38,303 bases of DNA, taken from NCBI GenBank assembly GCA_026421215.1, contig JAPKBN010000017.1:1-38303 (forward strand), given 5' to 3'. Origin of the DNA: Dehalococcoidia bacterium (GTDB lineage Bacteria; Chloroflexota; Dehalococcoidia; Lucifugimonadales; Lucifugimonadaceae). A program made the translations under genes and the position numbers. The notes beneath the pieces were generated by a model, which was given only the letters and a program-made list of their open reading frames with translations, did not search any database and was not told the DNA's origin. Positions 1-8,450 of this stretch are shown piece by piece; positions within the stretch are counted from its first letter, which is position 1, and the number at the start of each line of letters is the position of its first letter.

Positions 1-1759
1 CGTTGCCTGCGTTGCGAGTAGCGTTCCGCGTTGCGACCCGTTTCGGCGGGCCGAGCCGGACGCTTGGGACCTGTACGCTGTGATTGTGTCTTGTAATCGT
101 GTCCATGCCCATCGGTCTTGGCGACGACGGGATGGGCCAGGGTTGAACACCGCTCGCATACGCCCATTCAGCGTATTGGCGGATCATTGTGGACGCACGA
201 TCACGCTCACCTGAGATCAGATCAGTTAGTTCCGTGCGGTCGTCATCGATGTTGTAAAGCTCCCAGGCATCTGTCGAACCGGGATCACGGGGATCTGGGT
301 TTGGCGGCGCTCCGACTTCACTCACCAGTTTCCATGGGCCGATACGCACGGCGCGATTGCCTTCATGCTCCCACATGATGGGCTGTTCCCGATGCCATTT
401 TCGGCCCTTCAAAGCCGGCAGGAACGATTCGCCTGCCATGGGCTGGATATCGTGGCCGCCACGCGTGGTTGGATACTTTGCCCCCGTGGCATCTACAAGC
501 GTCGCCATCACGTCCATGACGTGCGCTGGCTCGTGAACGATCTCGCCGCCGGGTATCTGACCAGGCCAGTGGGCGATGAACGGGGTGGAGATGCCCCCTT
601 CGTGCGTGTAGCGCTTGAACAGTCGAAACGGGGCGTTGCTGGCGTTGGCCCAGCTGATATCGATGCTCGCAAAGGTGTCGGCCGGGCCCGGCTCGATACT
701 CGGCGTATTGCCGACTCGTACCATCCGGCCATCGACGGTCGGGTGGATGTAGCGTGACGGATCCGGGTAGTTCGTGTCTTCCTGGAGGAACTCGGCACAG
801 CCGCCGTTGTCGGACATGAACATGATGATCGTGTCGTCTTCGGCGTCGTGTTCCTTGAGGGTGTCGAGGACCTTGCCAACGCCGCGGTCGAGCTGCTCGA
901 TCTGCGCCGCATATGTCGCCATCTGGACGTCCCGCCACTCCTGGTTATCGGCGTCCTCCCAGGCCGGAATGCCTCGTTCGCGTGGAGACATCGCCCACTT
1001 CGAGTCCAGAACTCCTAGACCTTTTTGCTGCTCGTGCCGCGAAGTACGAAGGGCATCCCATCCGCCCATGTAACTTCCCCGGTACTTTTCGATGTCGTTT
1101 GGGTGCGCGTGCAGGGGCCAGTGCGGCGCGGTGAATGCCATGTACAAGAAAAAGGGATCGTCCCGATGCAGGGCGTCATCCACAAAATCGGCGGCATGCT
1201 GGCTGATCGAGTCCGTGAAGTGGTAATCGGTCGTATCCACGCTGATTCGGGTCAGGTCATCCATCAGCATGTTCGGGTTGTAGTAACTCCCGCCGCCCGA
1301 GAGGATTCCGTAGAAACGATCAAACCCGCGGCCCATGGGAGTTGGGTAGCCTTGCATGTCCGGGTACCAGTCATCAGGGAGGGTTGCTTGCTCGCCACCG
1401 ACGTGCCACTTGCCGGCCATTAAGGTCCTGTATCCGGCGTCCTTCAGCACCTCGGCAATGGTGACACAGTTGTCATTCAGGTAGCCCTGGTACGAGGGAA
1501 CACCCAGATTGACAACCATGTGGCCGATACCGGCCTGTTGCGGGTTGAGGCCCGTCAGGAGTGACGCCCGGGTTGGGCAGCAACGAGCGGAGTTGTACAT
1601 CTGCGAGAACCGGACCCCTTCCTTCGCAAGGCGGTCCAGGTTAGAAGTCCGAATCTCTGAGCCGTAAGCGCCGATATCGCCCCAGCCAAGGTCGTCCGCG
1701 AGGATCAGGACAACGTTGGGGCGTTTGGGGCGGCTAGTACCGGGCATATTTGGTGGCAT
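1..1759 (-). CDS. Sulfatase (arylsulfatase-like), C-terminus cut by window edge
   Basis: The reading frame starts at ATG 1759 (SD-like GGAGA four bases upstream; a second in-frame ATG lies at 1747) and stays open to the left edge, giving at least 586 codons. It is a type I formylglycine-dependent sulfatase: the N-terminus reads NVVLILADDLGWGD, with the metal-binding Asp pair at residues 22-23, and residues 60-64 are CCPTR, matching the C-x-P-x-R signature whose first Cys becomes formylglycine. A later MFMSDNGG block supplies the other metal ligands. The family hydrolyses sulfate esters; the substrate here is unknown. There is no secretion signal, so it looks cytosolic unless an earlier start exists. 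It ends near the usual family length, so only a few residues are probably missing. The last residues contain a small ATRNATRNA repeat. Activation would need a formylglycine-generating enzyme encoded elsewhere. Confidence 0.92.
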   Translation of the reverse strand, partial: MPPNMPGTSRPKRPNVVLILADDLGWGDIGAYGSEIRTSNLDRLAKEGVRFSQMYNSARCCPTRASLLTGLNPQQAGIGHMVVNLGVPSYQGYLNDNCVTIAEVLKDAGYRTLMAGKWHVGGEQATLPDDWYPDMQGYPTPMGRGFDRFYGILSGGGSYYNPNMLMDDLTRISVDTTDYHFTDSISQHAADFVDDALHRDDPFFLYMAFTAPHWPLHAHPNDIEKYRGSYMGGWDALRTSRHEQQKGLGVLDSKWAMSPRERGIPAWEDADNQEWRDVQMATYAAQIEQLDRGVGKVLDTLKEHDAEDDTIIMFMSDNGGCAEFLQEDTNYPDPSRYIHPTVDGRMVRVGNTPSIEPGPADTFASIDISWANASNAPFRLFKRYTHEGGISTPFIAHWPGQIPGGEIVHEPAHVMDVMATLVDATGAKYPTTRGGHDIQPMAGESFLPALKGRKWHREQPIMWEHEGNRAVRIGPWKLVSEVGAPPNPDPRDPGSTDAWELYNIDDDRTELTDLISGERDRASTMIRQYAEWAYASGVQPWPIPSSPRPMGMDTITRHNHSVQVPSVRLGPPKRVATRNATRNAGN

Positions 1760-1854
1760 TTAGTCTCCGGGCAGCAAGAGTAAATCTGAAATCAGAGGCT
1801 ACAGGTTCCCCGGGTGCATTAAAAAAACAGATACGTCTCTACGCCATGCAGTGG

Positions 1855-1898
1855 AAAAGAAAAAGCCCCGGCGGACGGTGGGTTCCGCCGGGGCTTTT
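1855..1898 (-). terminator. Rho-independent terminator of nrdJ
   Basis: A perfect 15-bp inverted repeat (AAAAGCCCCGGCGGA at 1861-1875 and its complement at 1884-1898) with an 8-nt loop lies about 70 nt past the nrdJ stop codon. On the minus strand the stem is followed by a T-rich run (CTTTTTCTTTTCC), the classic intrinsic terminator form. It separates nrdJ from the downstream sulfatase. Confidence 0.9.
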
Positions 1899-1969
1899 GC
1901 GTTGCGGCTCAGGAGTTTTGGCCTTTTGGGGGGAGCGGATTCTACTGGAGGGCATTCGCTCTCAGGCCT

Positions 1970-4525
1970 CTAGCACCTGCTGTAGCCGCAGGAGTAGCAC
2001 TTTGCACAGCCTTCTTCGTGGGCGAGGCTTGCATTGCAATCCGGGCACAACTCAGTCGATAGGGCTTCCACCATGGTCGGGTTCGCGTTACTTGTGATTT
2101 CGGTCGCCTTTGCCGACCGGGTCGAGATCAACCCGATGTCGTCCGGTTCTGGTGCGTCGAACATCCCGATTTGTGCTGTTTCGGAGTCGCTGATCGGGCC
2201 GGACGGCATAAGACCAGTACTCGAAACACGATCCAAAACCAGAGAGATTGCGTCCGGAACCGAACGAATCAGGTCTCCGTTGTCCCACACTGGCACATCG
2301 GTGATACCGCGAAGTTGCTTGATGATCTCGTTCGGGTCCACGCCGGACCGGAGTGCGAGTGACGCTAGGCGTGACATGCCTTCTGACATGGCGGCGTCGT
2401 TTCCGCCAGCCTTGCCAAGCGTTGCAAACATCTCGAATGGGCGCCCGTCCGATGCGACATTGACGGTTACGTACAGAGGACCTCGTCCGGTGCGAATCCG
2501 GTTGGTTACGCCCTGCAACGACGCTGGCCGGTCACGGGGGACCGAGAACTGCGGAATTACCTTTAGGCTCGATCCGTCTTCGACTTCACCGGGGTTCGCG
2601 TTATCGGATGTACCGGTCGCTAGGACTTCCTTGTCACGGCTGCCTGAGCGGTAAACCGTGATGCCCTTGCACTTCAGCTCCCACGCCGTGAGGTAAGTCT
2701 CCTCGACATCCTCGATCGTCGCATCGTTCGGGAAGTTGATCGTCTTTGAAATACCGGCGTCAACGCTCTCCTGGAACGCCGCCTGCATCTTGACGTGATA
2801 TTCCGGACTGATGTCGGTGGCTACGTGGAAAAGACGCTTCACGTCCTCCGGAACGTCCTCCCTGACCTGCAGCGAACCGCCGTCAGACAGGTGCTCCAGC
2901 AGTTCCTCGCTGTAGAAGCCTCGCTCCCGGGCGATCCGTTCAAAGTTGCTGTCTACGTAGAAGAGGGTCTTGCCTTCAAGGATGTTCTGCTTCCTGAAGG
3001 CAAGGGAGAAGATCGGCTCGATACCGCTTGAGCAACCGGCAATCATCGAGATCGTGCCGGTTGGCGCCACCGTGAGCCGGCAGGCGTTGCGGATGTCGGG
3101 GTCGCCGTCTGTCTCATACTTGCTGCCTGCGAAAGCCGGGAACGGTCCGCGCTGCGTTGCCAGATCAATGGATGCTTGGTCTGACTCGTCCCGGATGAAC
3201 GCCATCAGCGTCCGGCCAATCTCGATCGCTTGGTCGCTGTCGTACGGTACGCCGAGTGTCACCAGCATGTCGGCGAAGCCCATCACTCCGAGGCCGATCT
3301 TGCGAGTGAAATTCGCCATCTCTTCGATGGCCGGTACTGCGTACTTGTTGGCGTCGATGACGTTGTCGAGGAAGTGAACGCTCAACCGGGTTACTTTACG
3401 CAGGTGGCCGTAGTCGATCGACTTGACGCCGTCTGCGTCCTCGACGATGAACTTGGACACGTCTATAGAGCCGAGGTTGCAGGACTCGTTCGGCAAAAGC
3501 GGTTGCTCGCCGCAGGGGTTGGTCGCCGTGATCTCGCCGAGGTGAAGTACCGGGCTGTTCCGGTTCACCTCATCCATAAAGATCATTCCTGGCTCGCCGT
3601 TCCTCCATGCGCCGTACACGATCTTCGAGAAGACCTCACGGGCATCTAGACGTCCGACCTCCATCATCTGGCTGTCCGGGTCGGATGCCTTGACCTTGGA
3701 TCGGAGCGCGTAATCGGTACCGTCCTTGACGGCCTGCATGAACTCATCCGTTGCACCGACAGAGATGTTGAAGTTGTGGATCTCACCCTCGACCGTTTTG
3801 CAGTCGATGAACTCGAGGATGTCCGGGTGATGGACGTTCATGACGGCCATGTTTGCGCCGTCACGCTTTCCGCCCTGGGTTACAAGCGTGGATACAGAAG
3901 ACAGGTGCCGCAGAACGGCGATCGGCCCACAGGCCTTGCCATGGGTTGACTGGATCGGCGTGCCCTTTGACCTGATCTCGGTCAGCGCAAAACCGGTCCC
4001 GCCGCCAAATTTCTGGACCATCGCAGCATCGTGTGCTGCGTCCATGATCCCTTCCATGCTGTCCTGGAGAGGAAGCACAAAACATGCAGACAGAGTTCCC
4101 GCGCCTGTTCCGGCATTCATCATCGTGGGCGAGTTCGGAAGGAACTCCAGCTTCGCCATCATCCGATAGAATTCTTCGGCCGTTTCGCCTATTTGTTCGT
4201 CAGACCGCCCGTACGCACGATCAGGAGCCGCGAGCGCCCTGGCCACCCGCCGGAACATGCCCTGCGGGTCTTCTTTGACCTCGTCGTTCGTGTCCTTGTC
4301 CAGATAACGCTTCTCGAGCACGACGAGAGCGTTGTCTGTGATTACCGCAGGAGCGAATTCTTCAGACGAGTCGTCCGCCGGACCGTTATCAGCGCTTCCG
4401 CCGATACCGAGCACGGTCGCGGCCTCGGTTATGTCCTGTATGAGGCCGCGCTCTTTGAGAGCCGTCAGCATCTCGGTTGTTGCCTCGGCGTTGCTGTGTC
4501 CGTTCCGGGTCGTGTCCGTGCTCAT
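1970..4525 (-). CDS. nrdJ: Vitamin B12-dependent (class II) ribonucleotide reductase
   Basis: 851 aa. It reduces ribonucleotides to deoxyribonucleotides using adenosylcobalamin to make the thiyl radical, without oxygen or a second subunit. The NPCGE motif at residues 336-340 places the thiyl Cys at 338. C148 and C349 fit the redox pair, with the same 11-residue spacing between thiyl and second Cys as in the Thermotoga type. PTGTIS is at 488-493. The C-terminus is Cys-rich (C827, C830, C840, C843, C846, C851), a zinc ribbon plus a C-terminal cysteine pair for re-reduction. The N-terminal 90 residues are Asp/Glu/Ser-rich and show no ATP-cone, so overall activity is probably not controlled by ATP/dATP within the enzyme. 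The start ATG 4525 has a weak AGGA upstream. It follows nrdR on the same strand, so the two are probably cotranscribed. No cobalamin riboswitch could be recognised upstream. Confidence 0.97.
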   Translation of the reverse strand: MSTDTTRNGHSNAEATTEMLTALKERGLIQDITEAATVLGIGGSADNGPADDSSEEFAPAVITDNALVVLEKRYLDKDTNDEVKEDPQGMFRRVARALAAPDRAYGRSDEQIGETAEEFYRMMAKLEFLPNSPTMMNAGTGAGTLSACFVLPLQDSMEGIMDAAHDAAMVQKFGGGTGFALTEIRSKGTPIQSTHGKACGPIAVLRHLSSVSTLVTQGGKRDGANMAVMNVHHPDILEFIDCKTVEGEIHNFNISVGATDEFMQAVKDGTDYALRSKVKASDPDSQMMEVGRLDAREVFSKIVYGAWRNGEPGMIFMDEVNRNSPVLHLGEITATNPCGEQPLLPNESCNLGSIDVSKFIVEDADGVKSIDYGHLRKVTRLSVHFLDNVIDANKYAVPAIEEMANFTRKIGLGVMGFADMLVTLGVPYDSDQAIEIGRTLMAFIRDESDQASIDLATQRGPFPAFAGSKYETDGDPDIRNACRLTVAPTGTISMIAGCSSGIEPIFSLAFRKQNILEGKTLFYVDSNFERIARERGFYSEELLEHLSDGGSLQVREDVPEDVKRLFHVATDISPEYHVKMQAAFQESVDAGISKTINFPNDATIEDVEETYLTAWELKCKGITVYRSGSRDKEVLATGTSDNANPGEVEDGSSLKVIPQFSVPRDRPASLQGVTNRIRTGRGPLYVTVNVASDGRPFEMFATLGKAGGNDAAMSEGMSRLASLALRSGVDPNEIIKQLRGITDVPVWDNGDLIRSVPDAISLVLDRVSSTGLMPSGPISDSETAQIGMFDAPEPDDIGLISTRSAKATEITSNANPTMVEALSTELCPDCNASLAHEEGCAKCYSCGYSRC

Positions 4526-4847
4526 TCGCGAATCCTGTATCTGAACTGGGGTCTGCTAAAAGGTATGGCTTCGGTACGGTCGGGAACTCGGTCAATTTGA
4601 AATGGTGGTGCGGAAGGTGTCCTGTAATCCGTCGAGGATTCCAGGTTCACCTGACCGGATTGGCTACCGATACGTCCTATGAGAGCTTAAGAAGCCCTCG
4701 TCCGCGCGGCGCATTCGGGAACAATGAGGACCCGATCGCGTCGGCGTGTTAATGAGCCGGGACACCGGCGTAGCACTGTGCGCATCGGATCCTCCTTTCC
4801 CCTCACTCCCAACACCGGGAGCGGCCTGTTTGCAGATCAGCCCTCCC
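4526..4847. other. 322-bp nrdR-nrdJ intergenic stretch
   Basis: The region holds no gene of recognised family. On the minus strand it contains one short ORF with a strong ribosome binding site (see 4687-4785). I looked for the conserved B12-box of cobalamin riboswitches ahead of nrdJ and did not find it. No strong terminator or sigma-70 promoter is evident, so read-through from nrdR into nrdJ is plausible. Confidence 0.5.
4687..4785 (-). CDS. Candidate 32-aa leader peptide between nrdR and nrdJ
   Basis: An ATG at 4785 is preceded on the minus strand by AGGAGG (4791-4796) with 5-nt spacing, one of the best Shine-Dalgarno sites in the window, yet no long ORF uses it. The frame encodes 32 residues (starting MRTVLRRCPGSLTRRRDR) and ends at TAA 4687-4689, about 160 nt before nrdJ. 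The peptide is Arg-rich with two Cys and has no recognisable domain. It could be a regulatory leader for nrdJ, a real microprotein, or chance. The ribosome binding site is the main support. Confidence 0.3.
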   Translation of the reverse strand: MRTVLRRCPGSLTRRRDRVLIVPECAARTRAS

Positions 4848-5399
4848 TCAGTCGCCTGAGACGGCCCTGCGTGTCCTTCGTCTTCTGCCTCGATCGGCAA
4901 TTCTCGGTACGTCGTCTTCAATCAATCGGAGCTGTGGCTTGGGGTTGTCTGACGATTCATCACGAAGCGCCTCGACTTCCTGGGCGAAGGTGTCCAGGTC
5001 TTCAAAGTCCCTGTACACCGATGCGTAGCGGATGTACGCCACGCGGTCCAGTTCCCGTAACCGTTCCATCACCATCTCGCCGACAACCCGGCTTTCGACC
5101 TCGGCCTTGCCGAGACGGTGCAACTCAGAATCGATATCTGTAACTATCTTGCCAATCGCTCCAACCTCTAAGGGGCGCTTGGCGCATGCAATCCGGAGTG
5201 ACCGCTCAAGTTTGTCCGTTGAGAATGGTTCCCGCCGACCGTCCGACTTCGCGAGAAAGAGTGGGGTGGTATGCACCCGTTCGTAGGTCGTGAACCTTAG
5301 CCCACAGCCTGTGCACTCTCTTCGCCGTCGAACTCCGTCGGGAGATTCCCGTGAGTCGATGACCTTTGAGTCGTCATGGCCACAAAACGGGCAATGCAC
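4848..5399 (-). CDS. nrdR: Transcriptional repressor NrdR
   Basis: 183 aa; the standard NrdR is about 150, and this one has an extra basic tail (RGRRRRTRR). NrdR senses ATP/dATP and represses ribonucleotide reductase genes. A zinc ribbon uses C3, C6, C29 and C32 (the start reads MHCPFCGHDDSKVIDSR, typical of the family), followed by an ATP-cone at about residues 47-137 with the conserved KRPL and YIRYASVYRDF segments. The start is GTG 5399, with GGAGG seven bases upstream. Its neighbour nrdJ is the expected target, and since NrdJ lacks its own ATP-cone, nucleotide sensing may act only through NrdR. Confidence 0.97.
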   Translation of the reverse strand: MHCPFCGHDDSKVIDSRESPDGVRRRRECTGCGLRFTTYERVHTTPLFLAKSDGRREPFSTDKLERSLRIACAKRPLEVGAIGKIVTDIDSELHRLGKAEVESRVVGEMVMERLRELDRVAYIRYASVYRDFEDLDTFAQEVEALRDESSDNPKPQLRLIEDDVPRIADRGRRRRTRRAVSGD

Positions 5400-5425
5400 G
5401 TTTGAGCCTCCGACCCTCCCGAATT

Positions 5426-5468
5426 AATATACCAAACCCTTTTTGGAAGGGCCACACACTATCTAGTG
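5426..5468 (-). promoter_or_regulatory. Candidate nrdR promoter and operator-like palindrome
   Basis: On the minus strand a TATATT hexamer (5426-5431) lies 27 nt before the nrdR GTG. The -35 region is poor (TGGCCC at 17-bp spacing). Just upstream sits the palindrome CACTATCTAGTG (5457-5468). It recalls the A/T-cored dyads bound by NrdR but is shorter than the usual NrdR box, so autoregulation is only a suggestion. Confidence 0.3.
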
Positions 5469-5693
5469 GCGTGATATCTCTAACCCCTACATATCGTGCG
5501 TGAGACGCAGAGCTTGCACCAACTGTAGTGGGGTGTCAAGTCTAGGATTAAGCCGATTATCGGCCAAATGTAATGCACCCAACGATCAACGTAAGTGGTG
5601 ACTTCTGGATGTTAGATTGAACCCATGAAGGACCCGTTTCGAACGTATTTCGGGAGTTACCAGCCCTAAATACACGACTCGTAAACGGCACGC

Positions 5694-5729
5694 GAAAAGG
5701 CCCTCCACGTGAATGTGAAGGGCCTTTTC
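5694..5729 (-). terminator. Intrinsic terminator downstream of ftsZ
   Basis: A perfect 11-bp inverted repeat (GAAAAGGCCCT at 5694-5704 and its complement at 5719-5729) encloses a 14-nt loop, about 45 nt past the ftsZ stop. The arms end in A/T runs on both sides, so it could work in both directions. On the minus strand it would end the ftsA-ftsZ transcript before nrdR. Confidence 0.8.
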
Positions 5730-5773
5730 AAATTTGCCTGAGACCTCGGTCGAATGACCGCCGGGATGTTCGC

Positions 5774-6874
5774 TTAGTCCATCCGTGTCGCGGCGATGTT
5801 ACCGCGTACCCGGCGTCGTGCTGCCGGGTGATGGCGTAGGAACGGCGGGATGTCGAGATCGCCCACTTCAGCTGTCATGGCCTCTGCGTCCGCCATGTTG
5901 ATCGAGCCGTCCTCGGCCGAGAATCCGGTGGCGATGATGGTCAGCTTGACCTCGTTCTCCATCTTCATGTCTGTCACCATCCCAAAGATGATGTTTGCCT
6001 CCGGGTCGACGACCTGCGAGATCACTTCAGAGGCCTGGTGGACCTCGTTGATTGTCAGGTCGCTTCCGCCGGTGATGTTGAAGATCACGCCGCGTGCGCC
6101 TTCAAGAGAAACGTCCAGTAGAGGACTCTGGATTGCCTCTTCTGCAGCTTCGATAGCCCGGTTCTCGCCACTTCCTGAGCCGATTGCCATCCACGCCGGT
6201 CCTGCGTTGCTCATCACGGCCTTGATGTCGGCGAAGTCGAGGTTGATTTCGCCGGCTACGGTGACGAGCTCTGCGATGGACTGCACGCCCTGTCGGAGAA
6301 TGTCGTCGGCCATCCTGAACCCAGCTTCCATCGTCACCTGTTCATCACAGATGATGAGAAGACGATCGTTCGGGATCGTGATCAGCGTGTCTACCTTGTC
6401 CTTGAGGCGGGCGATACCTTCCTCGGCGTGCTTCATGCGTCGTCGGCCTTCAAATGCGAAAGGCTGGGTTACGACGCCGACCGTCAGAGCGCCCATCTCG
6501 CGGGCGGTCTCGGCAACGATAGGCGCTGCGCCGGTGCCAGTGCCGCCGCCCATGCCGGCGGCGATGAACACCATGTCTGCGCCTTCGAGAACCTCACGGA
6601 CCTCATCCCGGCTCTCCTCGGCACACGCCTGACCCTTCTCAGGATCGCCGCCTACTCCAAGGCCACGAGCTGTCTCGTCACCAATCCGCAGACGGACGGG
6701 CACATCGCTACGCACGAGCGCCTGGGCGTCCGTGTTAACGGTGATGTACTCCACCTCTGCCATTCGATCGCGGTACATACGGGACACAGCGTTTGATCCG
6801 CCGCCGCCAACACCCACGACCTTGATCTTCGCTATTCCGATGTTTTCCTGGGTCGCTTCAATTCTTGCGTTCAT
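5774..6874 (-). CDS. ftsZ: Cell division protein FtsZ
   Basis: 366 aa. This tubulin-like GTPase forms the cytokinetic Z ring. The sequence shows [10 protein letters not shown] (residues 21-30), the GTP-binding loop GGGTGTG (109-115), PNDRLL (168-173) and the T7 synergy loop [11 protein letters not shown] (211-221). The conserved C-terminal peptide DIPPFLR is at 341-347, which binds FtsA and other partners, followed by an unusual basic tail of 19 residues. The linker between the globular domain and this peptide is only about 20 residues, short for the family. AGGAGA lies about 12 nt before the ATG. ftsA is 164 bp upstream on the same strand, so the pair is likely cotranscribed. Confidence 0.98.
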   Translation of the reverse strand: MNARIEATQENIGIAKIKVVGVGGGGSNAVSRMYRDRMAEVEYITVNTDAQALVRSDVPVRLRIGDETARGLGVGGDPEKGQACAEESRDEVREVLEGADMVFIAAGMGGGTGTGAAPIVAETAREMGALTVGVVTQPFAFEGRRRMKHAEEGIARLKDKVDTLITIPNDRLLIICDEQVTMEAGFRMADDILRQGVQSIAELVTVAGEINLDFADIKAVMSNAGPAWMAIGSGSGENRAIEAAEEAIQSPLLDVSLEGARGVIFNITGGSDLTINEVHQASEVISQVVDPEANIIFGMVTDMKMENEVKLTIIATGFSAEDGSINMADAEAMTAEVGDLDIPPFLRHHPAARRRVRGNIAATRMD

Positions 6875-7038
6875 ATCGTTTTAAGTCTCCTGGCACACAT
6901 CTGCGGGCCGCCGGCTACGGATCACTTCCGTTGCTGCCCGTTGGTCCCTGAATTGGTTGGCCGACTCCTGGGCCGTGGGTTTTGGTAATTCTTTACGCCG
7001 CCCGGATCACTCATTGAGACCGGACGGGTTCTGTTTGA

Positions 7039-8337
7039 TCACACCGAGGCCCCTTCACGGGTACTTTTCGAAGAACCACTTGGTTCCCGATTTCGCCACC
7101 CGGTAAAGGCGTCGTACCAGCGACCACCGCTACTTACGATTTCAGTTCCGTTGACGGTTGAAACGCCGAGGTGTGAACCACGGGGCATGTTGTGCAACCC
7201 CCAGATCAGCATCCCGATTCCGGCGCTGTACACCGGGTCCTGGTACTGCTCATCAAGCCCAACCAGAGGCCTCGGTCCCGAGATGCGAACTCTTCCCTGG
7301 AACACATAGCGTGCGAGCGCCTGCATCCCGTCCAGTTTCGCGCCGCCGCCAGTGAGAACGACGCGATCGATCGGGACGTTTGCGAGCTGCGGCGCGGCCA
7401 GTTTGCCTTTGACCAGGCGGAAAAGCTCCTGCGCACGTTCTTTAAGTAACTGTCCGAGTTCTCGTTTTGTTATCGAGATCGGACCGTCCACCGAGTCGGC
7501 AAGGGAGTTGATGAGCAACTCTTCCTGCATGGTGGCAATTTCGGGAGTAACCGAACCGGACTCCCGTTTCAACTCTTCGGCCTCTTCAAATGACGTCATG
7601 AACGAGAGAACGAGGTCATTCGTGAACTGCCAACCACCGACCGGTAGCACGGCGCTATGCACGATCTGACCGCCGACGAACACCGCTATGTCGGTGGTGC
7701 CGCCGCCGATGTCTAGGAGGACCACTCCGTCGTCACGCTCAGATGTCGTCAGAGCCGCTTCTGCGGAGGCGATCGGCTCGACGATCAGACCTGCCACGTG
7801 AATGCCTGCTGTTTCCGTCGCTGCCTTGAGACGCTCGATGGCGGACTCGTCGCCCTTGACGATGTGAGTGTGTGCGTGGATCTCCCTGGCGTGCATGCCG
7901 AGAGGCAGCCGAACGAGGTGCCGGTTGTCCAGGGCGTAGCCCCGGGAGATTACGTGTAGAAGTTGGCCGGGACTATCGGATTCAAGGCCACGAACCGTTG
8001 CGAGCGAAGCGTCCAGGACATCCTGGGTGATTACACTCTCGGCCGCGTTTTCCTGTACCTGGTCCCAGCGGTTGTGGGATTCAATGTGGTGGCCGGATAG
8101 CCCAACGTAAGCAGATTTGATTGACAGTCCTGCGTTCGCCGAGGCTTCCTGCATGGACGCCCTAATGGCCTGTGACGTCGCTGCGTCGTCCCGAACCATG
8201 CCCTTGCTCAGACCGTCGCAGGGCGATACCCCGACGCCGGCGATCTCCACATTCCCGTCGGGACGCTCGCGGCCGATCACGGTCACGACCTTTGTTGTTC
8301 CGACATCTATTGCCGCTCTGTAGTCTTCCTGGATCAT
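7039..8337 (-). CDS. ftsA: Cell division protein FtsA
   Basis: 432 aa. An actin-like ATPase that tethers FtsZ to the membrane. It has the actin-family phosphate-binding motifs AAIDVGTTKVVTVIG near the N-terminus and VVLLDIGGGTTDIAVF near residues 205-220, and the adenosine motif VVLTGGGAKLDGM near 325. The SHDS-like GLSGHHIESHN and VEPIASAEAAL segments are typical of FtsA. A RWYDAFTGWRNR segment near the end could be the amphipathic membrane-targeting helix, but it is followed by 16 further hydrophilic residues rather than ending the protein. The start ATG overlaps the stop codon of the upstream micro-ORF (ATGA, 8334-8337), and AGGAACAGGA precedes it. Confidence 0.96.
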   Translation of the reverse strand: MIQEDYRAAIDVGTTKVVTVIGRERPDGNVEIAGVGVSPCDGLSKGMVRDDAATSQAIRASMQEASANAGLSIKSAYVGLSGHHIESHNRWDQVQENAAESVITQDVLDASLATVRGLESDSPGQLLHVISRGYALDNRHLVRLPLGMHAREIHAHTHIVKGDESAIERLKAATETAGIHVAGLIVEPIASAEAALTTSERDDGVVLLDIGGGTTDIAVFVGGQIVHSAVLPVGGWQFTNDLVLSFMTSFEEAEELKRESGSVTPEIATMQEELLINSLADSVDGPISITKRELGQLLKERAQELFRLVKGKLAAPQLANVPIDRVVLTGGGAKLDGMQALARYVFQGRVRISGPRPLVGLDEQYQDPVYSAGIGMLIWGLHNMPRGSHLGVSTVNGTEIVSSGGRWYDAFTGWRNREPSGSSKSTREGASV

Positions 8338-8450
8338 TTTCCTGTTCCTGCCAGATACCCGTTTTCAGATTTGCCGGTTGCTCGCTTCACCCCTGTGACT
8401 TCCCACGTATCAGGTGGTTCCAAGGAGCGGTATCTCGTGAAAGCCTTCAT
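8334..8450 (-). CDS. Candidate 38-aa micro-ORF coupled to both rsmH and ftsA
   Basis: Starts at ATG 8450, sharing ATGA (8447-8450) with the rsmH stop, and ends at TGA 8334-8336, sharing ATGA (8334-8337) with the ftsA start. The 38 residues begin MKAFTRYRSLEPPDTWEV and end NGYLAGTGK. It is basic and hydrophilic, with no membrane segment or cysteine. The ribosome binding site of ftsA lies inside its last codons. In most bacteria this position (after rsmH) carries ftsL, but FtsL has a membrane helix and coiled coil, which this lacks. No family is recognised. The exact coupling at both ends is the evidence for translation. Chance is the alternative. Confidence 0.5.
   Translation of the reverse strand: MKAFTRYRSLEPPDTWEVTGVKRATGKSENGYLAGTGK

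Larger units (their letters stand above)
5400..5773. other. 374-bp ftsZ-nrdR intergenic stretch
   Basis: It holds the ftsZ terminator (5694-5729), a possible nrdR promoter with a -10 TATATT on the minus strand (5426-5431), and two inverted repeats: CACTATCTAGTG at 5457-5468 and GCCGATTATCGGC at 5552-5564. No coding frame with a plausible start and ribosome site was found, and no tRNA-like fold was recognised. Confidence 0.5.

Noticed and set aside
363-938. 191-codon minus-strand frame inside the sulfatase
   Set aside because: It is out of frame with the sulfatase, whose motifs run through the whole region in another frame.
4526-4847. Cobalamin riboswitch ahead of nrdJ
   Set aside because: Expected for a B12-dependent enzyme, but the B12-box and the conserved core segments are not present.
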